Below, piece by piece: positions 1 through 12,459 of a stretch of DNA of 64,000 nt; positions within the stretch are counted from its first letter, which is position 1, and each line of letters opens with the position of its first letter. Source of the stretch: Lewinella sp. IMCC34183. Lineage in GTDB: Bacteria > Bacteroidota > Bacteroidia > Chitinophagales > Saprospiraceae. The notes under the pieces were generated by a model. The model saw only the letters and a program-made list of their open reading frames with translations. It was not told the origin of the DNA and made no database searches. The translations under genes were made by a program, and so were the position numbers. The DNA lies in contig NZ_QMEM01000003.1 in the NCBI RefSeq assembly GCF_003390915.1, positions 479,742 through 543,741 of the forward strand. Reading direction: 5' to 3'.

Positions 1-2
1 TA

Positions 3-728
3 CAGGACGAGCAGCCGGAAGTGGAAAGCGCGGTCGAAGAAACGGAGGCCGATGCCATGGCCCGCTCGTCCGCGGTGCCCCCTCCCCCACCCGCCCCGGT
101 GCTGCAAAGCGCTCCGCCGCCGGCCGTCCGCCGCCGGATGGCCCCGCCGCCCGTCTCCCCCCGCCAGGTGACCGGCCGCGTAACCGATGCCAACGGCACC
201 CCCCTCCCCGACATCGAGGTACGTCGTGCCGGTCAGCCCCTGGGCGTGACCACCGACAGCAACGGCATCTTCACCCTGCCCTACGACCTTACCCTCAACC
301 TGTTGCGCTTGAGCCACTCCGGCTTCGAGGATGAAACCGTGGAGGTCTTTGATACCACGGCCAGCCTGCAGATCAGCCTGGAGGCCGAACCGGTCCGCCA
401 GCCCGCAGACTTCCCGGAAACGGCGGCGATCAGTCGCGTGGACCTGAACGATACCCCGCTCGAACGCGCGGTCGCCCGCCCCGTCGAGGGCTACCGCGCC
501 CTGCGTCGCCGGATAGAGGAAGAAAAACCCGACAATGTGCCCGCCGGAAAGGTGCGGGTGAGCTTCCTGGTCGACGACGACGGCAACCTGAGCGATTTTC
601 GCTTCCGGGGGCAACCCGACGGGGCCACCATGGATTACGTGGGGAAGACGCTCGTCGAAAGCTCCACGTGGGAGGTCGTAACCGGAGAGGCCCCCGTACG
701 CGTTTACTTTACCTTACGTTTCGAATAG
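3..728 (+). CDS. CarboxypepD_reg-like / TonB C-terminal domain protein, 5' end outside window
   Basis: The frame is open to the left edge with no clear start, so the gene begins outside the window and only its C-terminal ~240 residues are seen. A Pro/Ala-rich linker is followed by a carboxypeptidase-regulatory-like beta-sandwich (VTGRVTDANGTPLPDIEV..., then GIFTLPY and LRLSHSGFEDETVEV). The last ~80 residues (GKVRVSFLVDDDGNLSDFRF ... VRVYFTLRFE) match the shape of a TonB/energy-transducer C-terminal domain. In Bacteroidota such proteins are often membrane-anchored partners encoded next to sigma/anti-sigma genes, but that neighbourhood is not visible here. A GTG at 21 could be read as a start, but codons before it are equally protein-like. 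It ends 14 nt before clpB. The family is fairly clear; the role is unknown. Confidence 0.7.
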   Translation, partial: QDEQPEVESAVEETEADAMARSSAVPPPPPAPVLQSAPPPAVRRRMAPPPVSPRQVTGRVTDANGTPLPDIEVRRAGQPLGVTTDSNGIFTLPYDLTLNLLRLSHSGFEDETVEVFDTTASLQISLEAEPVRQPADFPETAAISRVDLNDTPLERAVARPVEGYRALRRRIEEEKPDNVPAGKVRVSFLVDDDGNLSDFRFRGQPDGATMDYVGKTLVESSTWEVVTGEAPVRVYFTLRFE

Positions 729-742
729 CTTATCCCGACCGC

Positions 743-3577
<2,835 letters not shown>

Positions 3578-3649
3578 GTTCGTTCCGGCGGGGCCGCTGG
3601 TGCAGGGTTTTCCCAGAGACGAAGCGTTCACCCCGCAAACCATTCCGGG

Positions 3650-4140
3650 TTGAGGGCCTCCGGCCCGATTCATTCGCGAGTGCAGCGAGCGGCAGATGGC
3701 ATACCGAAAGGAGCACATCACGGTCTGAGGGCCTCCGGCCCGATTCATTCACAAGCAAGGCGAGCGGCAAAACCATATCAAGCCCCGCAATGCACGCTTC
3801 GTACCCTATCGGACCGGAGGTCCTCAACCCTTGTTTGTGCGCTGAGGGCCTCCGGCCCGATTCATTCACAAGCAAGGCGAGCGGCAAAACCATACCAAGC
3901 CCCGCAATGCACGCTCCGCACCCTATCGGACCGGAGGTCCTCAACCTTTGTTTGTGCGCTGAGGACCTCCGGCCGATTCATTCGCGAGCAAGGCGAGCGG
4001 CAAAACCATACCAAGCCCCGCAATGCACGCTCCGTACCCTATCGGACCGGAGGTCCTCAACCTTTGTTTGTGCGGTGTACGCCGGGACGGTGGGACGTTC
4101 TCCGCTTTTTCAAGCTAATCGGGCCAGAGGCCCTCAACCC
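3650..4140. repeat. Tandem ~117-bp REP/MITE-like repeat array
   Basis: Three nearly identical units start at 3725, 3842 and 3959 (period 117, last 116), preceded by a partial diverged copy from about 3650 and followed by a lone arm at 4117-4140. Each unit opens with an arm like TGAGGGCCTCCGGCCCGAT and closes, about 60 nt later, with an inverted arm ATCGGACCGGAGGTCCTCAA (3808, 3925, 4041). Each arm is also a small hairpin itself (GGGCC-tcc-GGCCC, GGACC-gga-GGTCC). The spacer between units is CCTTTGTTTGTGCGC-like. This arrangement is that of REP/BIME or non-autonomous mobile repeats. Because 117 is divisible by three, long open frames cross the array on both strands; they have no protein-like features. 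Confidence 0.8.
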
Positions 4141-4190
4141 AGCTAAATCGATTTGGTGAACGTATCTTTATCGGCTGACAACCATCGACC

Positions 4191-7100
4191 ATGCCCAGAA
4201 TATTTGTTCTTTTGATCGCCCTCGCAACCCTGGCATACTGCGCCCAGCAACCCGAGGTCGCCGAGCCGCGCTACCCCGACCGCAACATCCAGCTGGAACC
4301 CGCCGCGGCGGCCGACCTGGCCCAAAAGATCCGGACGGAAAGCAGTGCACAGGTAGCAGATGGGCTGGAACTGAGTCTCTGGGCCAGTGATTCACTCGTC
4401 ACCGACCCCATCGCCATCAGCGTGGCGCCCGACGGGAAGATCTACTACACCAGCGCCAAGCGGATGGCCAACTCGGAGTTTGATATCCGGGGCCACCGCG
4501 ACTGGATGACGGCCTCCATTTCCTTCCAAAGCGTGGAGGAGCGGCAGGCCTTCCTGCGCCGCACCTTCGAGGAGGGCAGCGAGCAGTCGGAACGTTACCT
4601 CCAGGACCGCAACGAGGACGGCGTCCGCGACTGGCGCGACCTCGCCGTGGAAAAGGAGCAGGTCTGGTTTGTCGAAGACCAGAGCGGCGACGGCGTGGCC
4701 GACCGGGCCAAGCTATACCTGGAAGACTTCAACGACGAAATGACCGACGTGGCCAACGGGGTGGAGTACCACGACGGGGAGGTATACATCTCCGTAGGGC
4801 CCGACCTCTGGCGCACCAAGGACACCGATGGCGATGGCCGCGCCGACGAGACCACCTCGATCAGCCACGGCTGGATCGTGCACATCGGCTTCAGCGGCCA
4901 CGGCATGTCGGGCGTCACCGTCGGGCCGCAGGGCCGCATCTGGTGGGGGGCCGGCGACGTGGGCATGAACGTGGTCGACAAGGAAGGCAAGGAATGGAAG
5001 TACCCCAACCGGGGCACCGTGGTCCGCTGCGACCCCGACGGCAGCCACTTCGAGGTTTTCGCCATGGGCGTGCGCAACACCCACGAGTTCGTCTTTGACG
5101 AATACGGCAACCTGATCTCCGTCGACAACGACGGCGACCATAGCGGCGAAAGCGAGCGGCTGGTGTACCTCATCGACGGCTCCGATACCGGCTGGCGCAT
5201 CAACTGGCAATTCGGCAAGTACACCGACCCCGACAACAACGACTACAAGGTGTGGATGGACGAGCGCATGTACGAGCCCCGCTGGGGGGGGCAGGCGGCC
5301 TACTTCCTCCCCCCAATCCAGAACTACGTGAACGGCCCCACCGGCATGGTCCACAATCCCGGCACCGCCCTCGGCCCCGAGTACTACGACCACTTTTTCG
5401 TGGCCGAATTCCGCGGTAACCCGGCCAACTCCCCGCTCCACGCCTTCACGCTGGAGCCGGAAGGGGCCGGCTTCAAGCTGGGCACCACCAAGGAAGTGGT
5501 CTCGGGCCTGCTGCCCACGGGGGTTGACTTCGGGGCCGACGGCGCGCTTTATTTCTCGGACTGGATCAACGGCTGGAACACCAAAAACGAGGGCCGCATC
5601 TGGAAACTGGACGTGCCGGGCGGAGCCGAGCAGCCCATCCGGCAGGAAGTCAAGCGCCTCCTGAACACCAACTTCAACGAACTTACCGTAGATACCCTGG
5701 CGCTGCTGCTGGCCCACCAGGACCAGCGGGTACGGCAGGGTGCTCAGTTCGCCCTCGTCAAAAAGGAAGAGGACGGCCACGCCGCCCTCCTCGCCGCCGC
5801 GCGGGGCAATGCTAATCAACTGGCCCGGGTCCACGGCATCTGGGGACTCTCCCAACTCGCCAGGGCGGACAACGAAGCGGCCGCCGACCTGGTGCCCCTG
5901 CTCGCGGACGACGACCCGGAGATCATCACCCAGGCCGCCCGCGCCATCGGCGACGTCCGTTACCCCGGCGCCGCCCGGCAGCTGATCGGTCTGCTAAAGC
6001 ACGCCGAGCCCCGCGTCCGGTTCATGGCTACGGAGGCCCTCGGCCGGACCGAGGAGCGCTCGGCCGTACAGCCCATCATTGCCATGCTGGAAGAGAACGA
6101 CGATGCGGATACCTACCTGCGCATGGGCGGCATGATCGCCCTCGGCCGCATTGGCGCCGTGGAGCCTTTGGTGGCGCTGCAGGACAGTCCGTCGCGGGCG
6201 CTGCGTACCGCCGCCGTCGTGGCCCTGCGCCGCATCGAATCGCCGGAGATCGCCCAGTTCCTGGACGACGAGGACGAATACATCGTTGCCGAGGCCGCCC
6301 GCGGCATCAACGACGACTATTCTATCGAGGAGGCGCTGCCCGCCCTGGCCGCCACCCTCGACGATCCGCGGTTCACCTCCGAGCCGCTGATTCGTCGGGC
6401 CATCAGTGCCAACGTGCGCGTCGGCGGGAGCGAAAGCGTGGAACGGCTGGCCGCCTACGCCCAGCGCAGCGGCGCCCCCGCCGAACTGCGCGCCGAGGCC
6501 CTGGGTGCCCTGGCGGCCTGGGGCCACCCGTCGGTATTTGACCGCGTCGACGGACGCTACCGGGGCGAGATACAGCAGGACTCCACCATTGCGGCCACGG
6601 CGCTACAACCGGTCATCGCTGACCTGATGCGCCGCGGCAACGAAGACGTACGCCTGGCCGCTATCAAGGCCGCCGGCCGGCTGCAGCTGGAAGAAACTAT
6701 CCCCCAGCTCACCGAATTGCTGAAGCGCGACCGCTCCGCGACCGTGCGCATCGAGGCCCTGAACGCCCTGGCCCAGCTGGAGGCACCCGATCTGGACGCC
6801 GACCTGGAGATCGCCCTCGCCGCCCGCGACGGCAACCTGCGCGCCCGCGCGCTCGAGATTCTTCCGAGCTCGGGCATTCCCGCGGAGCGCTCCGTGCTAC
6901 TGTACGAAAAGGTGATGCAGAACGGCTCGACCATCGAGCAGCAGGCCGCCCTACAGGGCCTCAGTAAGATCCCGGGCGAGTCCTCTACCGCCCTCTTTGG
7001 CCGCCTGCTCGAGCGCCTGGAGGCCGACAACCTGCCCACCGAAGTACGCCTCGACCTGGCCGAAGCGGTCGAGCAACACGGCGACCCCAACCTCAATGCC

Positions 7101-7592
7101 CTGCTCACCGGCTATGCCGGCAAGATCGACGGGGACCTGGGCCTCTACACCTTCGCCCTACAGGGTGGGGACGCGCGGCGGGGACAGCGGATCTTCGTCA
7201 ACAACGAGGCGGCGAACTGCGTGCGTTGCCACGCCATCTTCGAGTACGGCGGCAATGTAGGCCCGGGACTGGGAGGCATCGGGGAGCGGCTAGACCGCCG
7301 GCAGCTGCTGGAAGCGCTTATCCGGCCGAGCGCGCGCCTCGCTCCCGGCTACGAGACCCTCTACGTCACCCTGAACGACGGTACGGAAACCGCCGGCACG
7401 GTGCTGGAACGGACCGACGAAACGATCAAGCTGAAGGTGGGCAAGGAAGATATCCAGACCATTTCGGTCAGCGACATCGCCGAACAGACCACCCTGCCCT
7501 CCAGCATGCCCTCGATGGAGGACCGGCTGTCGCGCCGTGAGATCCGCGACGTCGTGGCCTTCCTCGCCAGCCTGCACGGGGAGGAAAGCTGA
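4191..7592 (+). CDS. Secreted PVC-type dehydrogenase / HEAT-repeat / cytochrome c lipoprotein, copy 1
   Basis: 1133-residue lipoprotein (signal ending LATLAYC) with three parts. Residues ~45-480 form a beta-propeller of the 'putative membrane-bound dehydrogenase' type found in Planctomycetes/Verrucomicrobia (motifs LSLWASDSLVTDPIAISVAP, GMSGVTVGPQGRIWWGAGDV, FAMGVRNTHEFVFDEYGNL). Residues ~500-970 are HEAT-like alpha-repeats (VRFMATEALGRTEERSAVQP). The C-terminal ~140 residues carry a single-haem cytochrome with CVRCH at 1010-1014 and a distal PSSMPSMEDRLS motif. It probably oxidises a sugar or polyol outside the cytoplasm and passes electrons to the haem, but the substrate cannot be read from sequence. 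It is followed by a paralog of exactly the same length at 7989-11390. The repeat array lies just upstream. Confidence 0.88.
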   Translation: MPRIFVLLIALATLAYCAQQPEVAEPRYPDRNIQLEPAAAADLAQKIRTESSAQVADGLELSLWASDSLVTDPIAISVAPDGKIYYTSAKRMANSEFDIRGHRDWMTASISFQSVEERQAFLRRTFEEGSEQSERYLQDRNEDGVRDWRDLAVEKEQVWFVEDQSGDGVADRAKLYLEDFNDEMTDVANGVEYHDGEVYISVGPDLWRTKDTDGDGRADETTSISHGWIVHIGFSGHGMSGVTVGPQGRIWWGAGDVGMNVVDKEGKEWKYPNRGTVVRCDPDGSHFEVFAMGVRNTHEFVFDEYGNLISVDNDGDHSGESERLVYLIDGSDTGWRINWQFGKYTDPDNNDYKVWMDERMYEPRWGGQAAYFLPPIQNYVNGPTGMVHNPGTALGPEYYDHFFVAEFRGNPANSPLHAFTLEPEGAGFKLGTTKEVVSGLLPTGVDFGADGALYFSDWINGWNTKNEGRIWKLDVPGGAEQPIRQEVKRLLNTNFNELTVDTLALLLAHQDQRVRQGAQFALVKKEEDGHAALLAAARGNANQLARVHGIWGLSQLARADNEAAADLVPLLADDDPEIITQAARAIGDVRYPGAARQLIGLLKHAEPRVRFMATEALGRTEERSAVQPIIAMLEENDDADTYLRMGGMIALGRIGAVEPLVALQDSPSRALRTAAVVALRRIESPEIAQFLDDEDEYIVAEAARGINDDYSIEEALPALAATLDDPRFTSEPLIRRAISANVRVGGSESVERLAAYAQRSGAPAELRAEALGALAAWGHPSVFDRVDGRYRGEIQQDSTIAATALQPVIADLMRRGNEDVRLAAIKAAGRLQLEETIPQLTELLKRDRSATVRIEALNALAQLEAPDLDADLEIALAARDGNLRARALEILPSSGIPAERSVLLYEKVMQNGSTIEQQAALQGLSKIPGESSTALFGRLLERLEADNLPTEVRLDLAEAVEQHGDPNLNALLTGYAGKIDGDLGLYTFALQGGDARRGQRIFVNNEAANCVRCHAIFEYGGNVGPGLGGIGERLDRRQLLEALIRPSARLAPGYETLYVTLNDGTETAGTVLERTDETIKLKVGKEDIQTISVSDIAEQTTLPSSMPSMEDRLSRREIRDVVAFLASLHGEES

Positions 7593-7595
7593 TCG

Positions 7596-7853
7596 TCAGT
7601 CGTCTTCCCTGCGCCAGCGTAGGCGTATCGGCCCCCGCCACTGCGCGTCCGGGTCGACCGCTTCGGACCGCTGGGTGATCTCGATGCGGCGGGCACGAGC
7701 CAGCGTCCGGGCCCGCTCCCGCACGGATGCCATGAGCGGGCGCCAATCGTCCGGCGACAGGTGCCGCGCCACTTCCGAGGGGCAGACGGTCTTGTCCGGC
7801 CCGCGGCGGCGCGTCAGGTCCAGAATGGCTTCGTCGATTGTCCGGCCGTCCAT
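7596..7853 (-). CDS. DUF3253 family small protein
   Basis: 85-residue protein matching the small DUF3253 family: conserved AILDLTRRRGPDKTVCPSEVARHL, then WRPLMASVRERARTLARARRI and the terminal GPIRLR motif. These proteins look like compact winged-helix folds and their function is unknown. The ATG at 7853 begins MDGRTIDEAIL, which fits the family start. The gene is antisense-oriented in the gap between the two tandem dehydrogenase genes and its stop lies only 3 nt from the end of copy 1, so the two transcripts converge with almost no spacer. Confidence 0.8.
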   Translation of the reverse strand: MDGRTIDEAILDLTRRRGPDKTVCPSEVARHLSPDDWRPLMASVRERARTLARARRIEITQRSEAVDPDAQWRGPIRLRWRREDD

Positions 7854-7988
7854 AGCGGGGAAAACACGGATCGGCGACCAAAAGCTCGCCGGGGGCCGAC
7901 GCCGGCACGAATACCAGCGGTGGCCGAACCCAAGGTGCTGACCAACGTCACTGGCGACTTACGTACCTTATCAGACCATACTTCGATT

Positions 7989-10900
7989 ATGCATCGTACC
8001 CTGATCCCGCTGTTATTGACTCTTCTCTGCACCTGCGCCCCCGCCCCCCCGGAGCCGCCCCGCTACGAACCGCGGGTGGTGGAACTGCGGGCGGACAGCG
8101 CCGCCACGATCGCCCAAAAGCTCCGGGCCGAGGCCAACGTGCAAGTAGCGGACGACCTGGAGCTAAGTCTCTGGGCCGGTGACTCGCTGGTCAACGACCC
8201 CGTGGCCATCAGCGTGGCGCCCGACGGTAAGATTTACTTTACCAGCGCTACGCGACAGGAATACTCCGAATTCGATATCCGGGGGCACCGCGACTGGATG
8301 ACGGCCTCGATCTCCTTTCAGACAGTGGAGGACCGCCGCGCCTTTCTGCACAAAACCTTCACGACGGACAGCGAGCAGTCGGAACGCTACCTACAGGACC
8401 TCAACGGCGATGGCGTCCGCGACTGGCGCGACCTCACCGTGGAGAAGGAGGAAGTATGGTTCGTGGAGGACCGGAGCGGCGACGGCGTGGCCGACCGGGC
8501 GCAGCGCTACCTGGAGGACTTTAACGAGGAGATCACCGACCTGGCCAACGGCGTTGAGTACCACAACGGCGAGGTGTATATCTCCGTGGGCCCGGACCTG
8601 TGGCGGACGAAGGACACCGACGGCGACGGCATTGCCGACGAGACGACGTCGATCAACCACGGCTGGATCGTCCACATCGGCTTCGGCAGCCACGGTATGT
8701 CGGGCGTCACCGTAGGTCCCCAGGGCCGCATCTGGTGGGGGGCCGGCGACGTGGGCATGAACGTAGTGGATAAGGAAGGCAAGCGGCATAAGTATCCCAA
8801 CCGGGGTACCGTGGTGCGCTGCGACCCGGACGGGAGCAACTTCGAGGTATTCGCGATGGGCGTCCGGAACACCCACGAATTTACCTTTGACGACTACGGC
8901 AACCTGATCACCGTCGACAACGACGGCGACCACAGCGGGGAGCGGGAGCGGCTGGTGTACCTCATCGACGGCTCCGACTCCGGCTGGCGCATCAACTGGC
9001 AGTTCGGCAAGTACACCGACCCCCTGAATAACGACTACAAAGTGTGGATGGACGAGCGCATGCACCTGCCCCGGGAGGAGGGTCAGGCGGCCTACTTCCT
9101 GCCGCCCATTCAGAACTATGTGAACGGCCCGACCGGCTTCGTCTATAACCCCGGCACGGCCCTGGGACCGGAATATTACAAGCACTTTTTCGTAGCGGAA
9201 TTCCGTGGCAACCCGTCTAACTCCCCGATCCACGCCTTCACGCTGAAGCCGGCGGGGGCGGGCTTCGTGCTGGACAGCACCCGGGAGATCCTTACCGGAC
9301 TGCTACCCACCGGGCTCGACTTCGGGCCCGAGGGCGCGCTTTACTTCGGCGATTGGCTCAACGGCTGGGACCCTAAGGACGCCGGTCGCATCTGGAAGCT
9401 CGACGTGCCGGGGGAAGTGAACTCTCCGATCCGTACCGAGACACACCGCCTGCTGACGCGCGACCTGACGGAGGTAGGCCCGGACTCCCTGGCCCTGTTA
9501 CTGGCCCACCAGGACCAGCGGGTGCGGCGCAACGCCCAGTTCGAGCTAGTACGCCGCGGCGACGCGGGGGCTGAGGTCCTACTGGCCAACGCCCTTCAAA
9601 ATACAAGTCAGTTGGCCCGCATTCATGCGATCTGGGGGCTCGGTCAGCTGGGCCGGAAGGACCAGGAAGTCGCCGCCGATCTGGTACCCTTACTCACGGA
9701 TCGCGACCCCGAGATCGTCGCCCAGGCCGTCCGGATGATCGGTGACGCACGGTACGCCGGGGCGAGCGACGAACTGATCGCGGCGCTCGGCCACGCGGAG
9801 CCCCGGGTGCGCTTCATGGCGATCGAGGCACTGGGCCGGACGGAAGATGCCGCGGCGGTGGAGCCGATCCTGGCCGTACTGGAAGAAAACGACGGTGCGG
9901 ACATGTACCTGCGCATGGGTGGTATGATCGCCCTCGGCCGCATCGGTGACGCGGACGCACTGGCCGCCCTGATCGATCACCCGTCGCGGGAACTCCGCAC
10001 CGTGGCCGTCGTGGCGCTGCGGCGGATGGAGTCTCCGGAGATCGCCCGCTTTCTATCGGACCCGGACGAATACATCGTAGCCGAGGCCGCCCGCGGGATC
10101 AACGACGACTACTCGATCGAGGATGCCCTGCCGGCCCTGGCGGCCACCCTGGACGAGACCCGCTTTACCTCCGAACCGCTACTGCGGCGGGCGATCAACG
10201 CGAACCTGCGGGTCGGCGGTGAAAAGAGTGTGGACCGGTTGGTGGCCTTCGCCGCCCGTACCGGCGTACCGGCCAAGCTGCGGGCGGAAGCCCTTTCTAC
10301 GTTGGCCTCCTGGGGCCACCCCTCCATCTTTGACCGGGTCGACGGACGTTACCGGGGTGAGTTGGTGCGGGACTCCACCCTCGCTGGCGAGGCACTGGCC
10401 GGAGCAATCTCCCCGCTGCTCCGTGACAGAAATGAAACGGTACGGCAGGCAGCGATCGCCGCGGCCGGACGGCTGAACTTGCAGGAGACGGCTCCGCAAC
10501 TGGCCCAATTACTGGCGCGCGACCGCTCACCGGTGGTACGCATCGAAGCCCTGGACGCGCTCAGTCGGCTTAACACGCCGGACCTGGACCAGCACCTGGA
10601 GACCGCACTGGCCGACCGGGACGGAGCGGTACGGGCCCGGGCCCTGGAGATCCTGCCCGGATCCTCGATCCCGGAGGAGCGCTCGGTCGTGCTTTACGAC
10701 CGCATCCTGCAGCGGGGCTCGGTGGTCGAGCAGCAGGCCGCCCTGCAGGGGCTCAGTGAAATACCGGGGGAATCCTCCACCGCGCTGTTTGGTCGCCTGC
10801 TCGAACGGCTCGAGTCCGACAACCTCCCCACCGAGGTACGCCTCGACCTGGCGGAGGCCGTCGAGCAGCACGGCGACCCCAACCTGAACGCGCTCCTGAC

Positions 10901-11390
10901 CGGCTACGCCGGCAAGATCGACGGTGACCTGGGCCTCAACACCTTCGCGCTGGAGGGCGGTAACGCCCGGCGGGGGCAGCAGCTCTTCGTAAACAATGAG
11001 GCAGCCAACTGCGTGCGTTGCCATACCATCTTCGAGTTCGGAGGCAACGTCGGCCCCGGGCTCGCGGGCATCGCCGACCGCCTCGACCGCCGGCAGTTGC
11101 TGGAAGCCCTCATCCGGCCGAGCGCCCGCCTCGCCCCCGGCTACGAGACGCTCTACGTGACCCGCACCGACGGTACGGAAACTGCCGGAACCGTCTTGGA
11201 ACGTACCAACGAGGCGATAAAACTGCAGGTCGGCAGGGAAGAGATCCAAACCATCCCGCTCGACAATATCGCGGAGCAGACCACCCTGCCGTCCAGTATG
11301 CCGTCGATGGAAAACCGGCTGTCGCGCCGCGAGATCCGCGACGTAGTCGCCTACCTGGCCAGTCTGCACGGGGAGGAGCCCTCCCGGTAG
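7989..11390 (+). CDS. Secreted PVC-type dehydrogenase / HEAT-repeat / cytochrome c lipoprotein, copy 2
   Basis: Paralog of the gene at 4191, also exactly 1133 residues, with long blocks identical between the two (for example GRIWWGAGDVGMNVVDKEGK and SSTALFGRLLERLE). The ATG at 7989 was chosen because it gives a lipoprotein signal (MHRTLIPLLLTLLCTC) aligned with copy 1; upstream in-frame codons run through the DUF3253 gene and do not look like protein. The domain order is the same: beta-propeller, HEAT repeats, then a cytochrome c domain with CVRCH at 1008-1012. Third-position differences are frequent, so the duplication is not recent. The substrate is unknown; divergence around the propeller (NDYKVWMDERMHLPREEGQ versus YEPRWGGQ) could indicate different specificity. 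Confidence 0.88.
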   Translation: MHRTLIPLLLTLLCTCAPAPPEPPRYEPRVVELRADSAATIAQKLRAEANVQVADDLELSLWAGDSLVNDPVAISVAPDGKIYFTSATRQEYSEFDIRGHRDWMTASISFQTVEDRRAFLHKTFTTDSEQSERYLQDLNGDGVRDWRDLTVEKEEVWFVEDRSGDGVADRAQRYLEDFNEEITDLANGVEYHNGEVYISVGPDLWRTKDTDGDGIADETTSINHGWIVHIGFGSHGMSGVTVGPQGRIWWGAGDVGMNVVDKEGKRHKYPNRGTVVRCDPDGSNFEVFAMGVRNTHEFTFDDYGNLITVDNDGDHSGERERLVYLIDGSDSGWRINWQFGKYTDPLNNDYKVWMDERMHLPREEGQAAYFLPPIQNYVNGPTGFVYNPGTALGPEYYKHFFVAEFRGNPSNSPIHAFTLKPAGAGFVLDSTREILTGLLPTGLDFGPEGALYFGDWLNGWDPKDAGRIWKLDVPGEVNSPIRTETHRLLTRDLTEVGPDSLALLLAHQDQRVRRNAQFELVRRGDAGAEVLLANALQNTSQLARIHAIWGLGQLGRKDQEVAADLVPLLTDRDPEIVAQAVRMIGDARYAGASDELIAALGHAEPRVRFMAIEALGRTEDAAAVEPILAVLEENDGADMYLRMGGMIALGRIGDADALAALIDHPSRELRTVAVVALRRMESPEIARFLSDPDEYIVAEAARGINDDYSIEDALPALAATLDETRFTSEPLLRRAINANLRVGGEKSVDRLVAFAARTGVPAKLRAEALSTLASWGHPSIFDRVDGRYRGELVRDSTLAGEALAGAISPLLRDRNETVRQAAIAAAGRLNLQETAPQLAQLLARDRSPVVRIEALDALSRLNTPDLDQHLETALADRDGAVRARALEILPGSSIPEERSVVLYDRILQRGSVVEQQAALQGLSEIPGESSTALFGRLLERLESDNLPTEVRLDLAEAVEQHGDPNLNALLTGYAGKIDGDLGLNTFALEGGNARRGQQLFVNNEAANCVRCHTIFEFGGNVGPGLAGIADRLDRRQLLEALIRPSARLAPGYETLYVTRTDGTETAGTVLERTNEAIKLQVGREEIQTIPLDNIAEQTTLPSSMPSMENRLSRREIRDVVAYLASLHGEEPSR

Positions 11391-11521
11391 CCGTATAGAG
11401 CGGGCAACTGGAGAACTACCACCAGCGTAAGCCGTTAGATATAGTGTATGATTTATATAACTACCGCGCCCTACCGGCGCCTTTTCGACCAAACCCTATT
11501 TCTACTTCTCAACATTATACT

Positions 11522-12388
11522 ATGGCAACCACGCAAACCGACATCGCAGCACAATCCGGCACCTACACACTGGGCGGGGATATCACCATCCATCGGCTGG
11601 GGTATGGTGCCATGCGCATTACCGGCGAGGGCATCTGGGGTCCCCCAAAGGACCGGGATGAGGCCCTGCGGGTACTGAAGGCGACCCGCGACCTCGGCAT
11701 TAACTTCATCGATACCGCCGACAGCTACGGCCCCAACGTATCCGAAGAGCTGATCGCCGAGGCCCTGCACCCCTACCCCGACGAACTCCTGATCGGCACG
11801 AAGGGCGGTCTGGAACGTACCGGACCCAACGAATGGCCCGTCAACGGCCGCCCCGAGCACCTGGAGGAAGCCCTCAAGGGCAGCCTTAAGCGCCTGAAGA
11901 TCGAGCGCATAGATCTCTACCAGCTCCACCGCTTCGACGAGAAGGTGCCCGCCGACGAATTCCTGGGCAAGCTCGCCGAGCTGCAACAGCAGGGCTTCGT
12001 CCGCCACCTCGGCCTTTCGGAGGTCAGCGTAGAGCAGATCAAGCAGGCCCAGCAGCATTTCCAGGTCGTCAGCGTACAGAACAAGTACAGCCTCACCGAC
12101 CGGCAGTGGGAAGATGAGGTCGCCTGGACCCGCGAGAACGACATCGCCTTCATCCCCTGGTACCCGCTCGACGCCGGTGCCCTGGAGAACGAAATCCTGC
12201 AGAAGATCGCCAAGAAGTACGACAGCAGCGTCTACCAGATCGCCCTGGCCTGGCTGCTGGCCCACAGCGACAACATCCTGCCAATCCCCGGCACGAGCTC
12301 GGTAGCACACCTGAAGGAGAACACCCGCGCCGCCGCCATCAACCTTGATGCGGAGGACGTGCAAGCGCTGGACAAGATCAATGCGTAG
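11522..12388 (+). CDS. Aldo/keto reductase
   Basis: 288-residue NADPH-dependent oxidoreductase of the AKR superfamily, predicted cytoplasmic. The tetrad is complete: D64 in NFIDTADSYG, Y69 in the same motif, K94 in LIGTKGG and H136 in YQLHRFD. The phosphate-binding region near the end is the standard ILPIPGTSSVAHLKEN. The ATG at 11522 gives MATTQTDIAAQSGTYTLG; a longer frame from 11444 reads through AT-rich non-coding sequence. Resembles the plant/bacterial AKR13-type (YajO/'pyridoxal reductase-like') members, but the substrate cannot be told. It converges on the amylase gene across a strong hairpin. Confidence 0.9.
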   Translation: MATTQTDIAAQSGTYTLGGDITIHRLGYGAMRITGEGIWGPPKDRDEALRVLKATRDLGINFIDTADSYGPNVSEELIAEALHPYPDELLIGTKGGLERTGPNEWPVNGRPEHLEEALKGSLKRLKIERIDLYQLHRFDEKVPADEFLGKLAELQQQGFVRHLGLSEVSVEQIKQAQQHFQVVSVQNKYSLTDRQWEDEVAWTRENDIAFIPWYPLDAGALENEILQKIAKKYDSSVYQIALAWLLAHSDNILPIPGTSSVAHLKENTRAAAINLDAEDVQALDKINA

Positions 12389-12407
12389 CATTTAGCTTGT
12401 AGCGTAT

Positions 12408-12454
12408 AGTAAGTAGGGGGTAGCCGCCATCGTGCGCGCTACCCCCTACTTGCT
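12408..12454. terminator. Bidirectional hairpin terminator between convergent genes
   Basis: A 17-bp stem with one mismatch (AGTAAGTAGGGGGTAGC at 12408-12424 against 12438-12454) and a 13-nt loop sits between the aldo/keto reductase and the GH13 gene, 20 nt past the first stop and 5 nt before the second. No long T-run follows on either strand. Confidence 0.6.
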
Positions 12455-12459
12455 AAAAG

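Noticed and set aside
3725..4074. The array considered as a CRISPR
   Set aside because: Units are continuous and vary throughout, with no unique spacers and no cas genes in the window.
3650..4159. Repeat-containing reading frames across the 117-bp array
   Set aside because: The period is a multiple of three so frames stay open by chance; the array is a nucleotide repeat with inverted arms.
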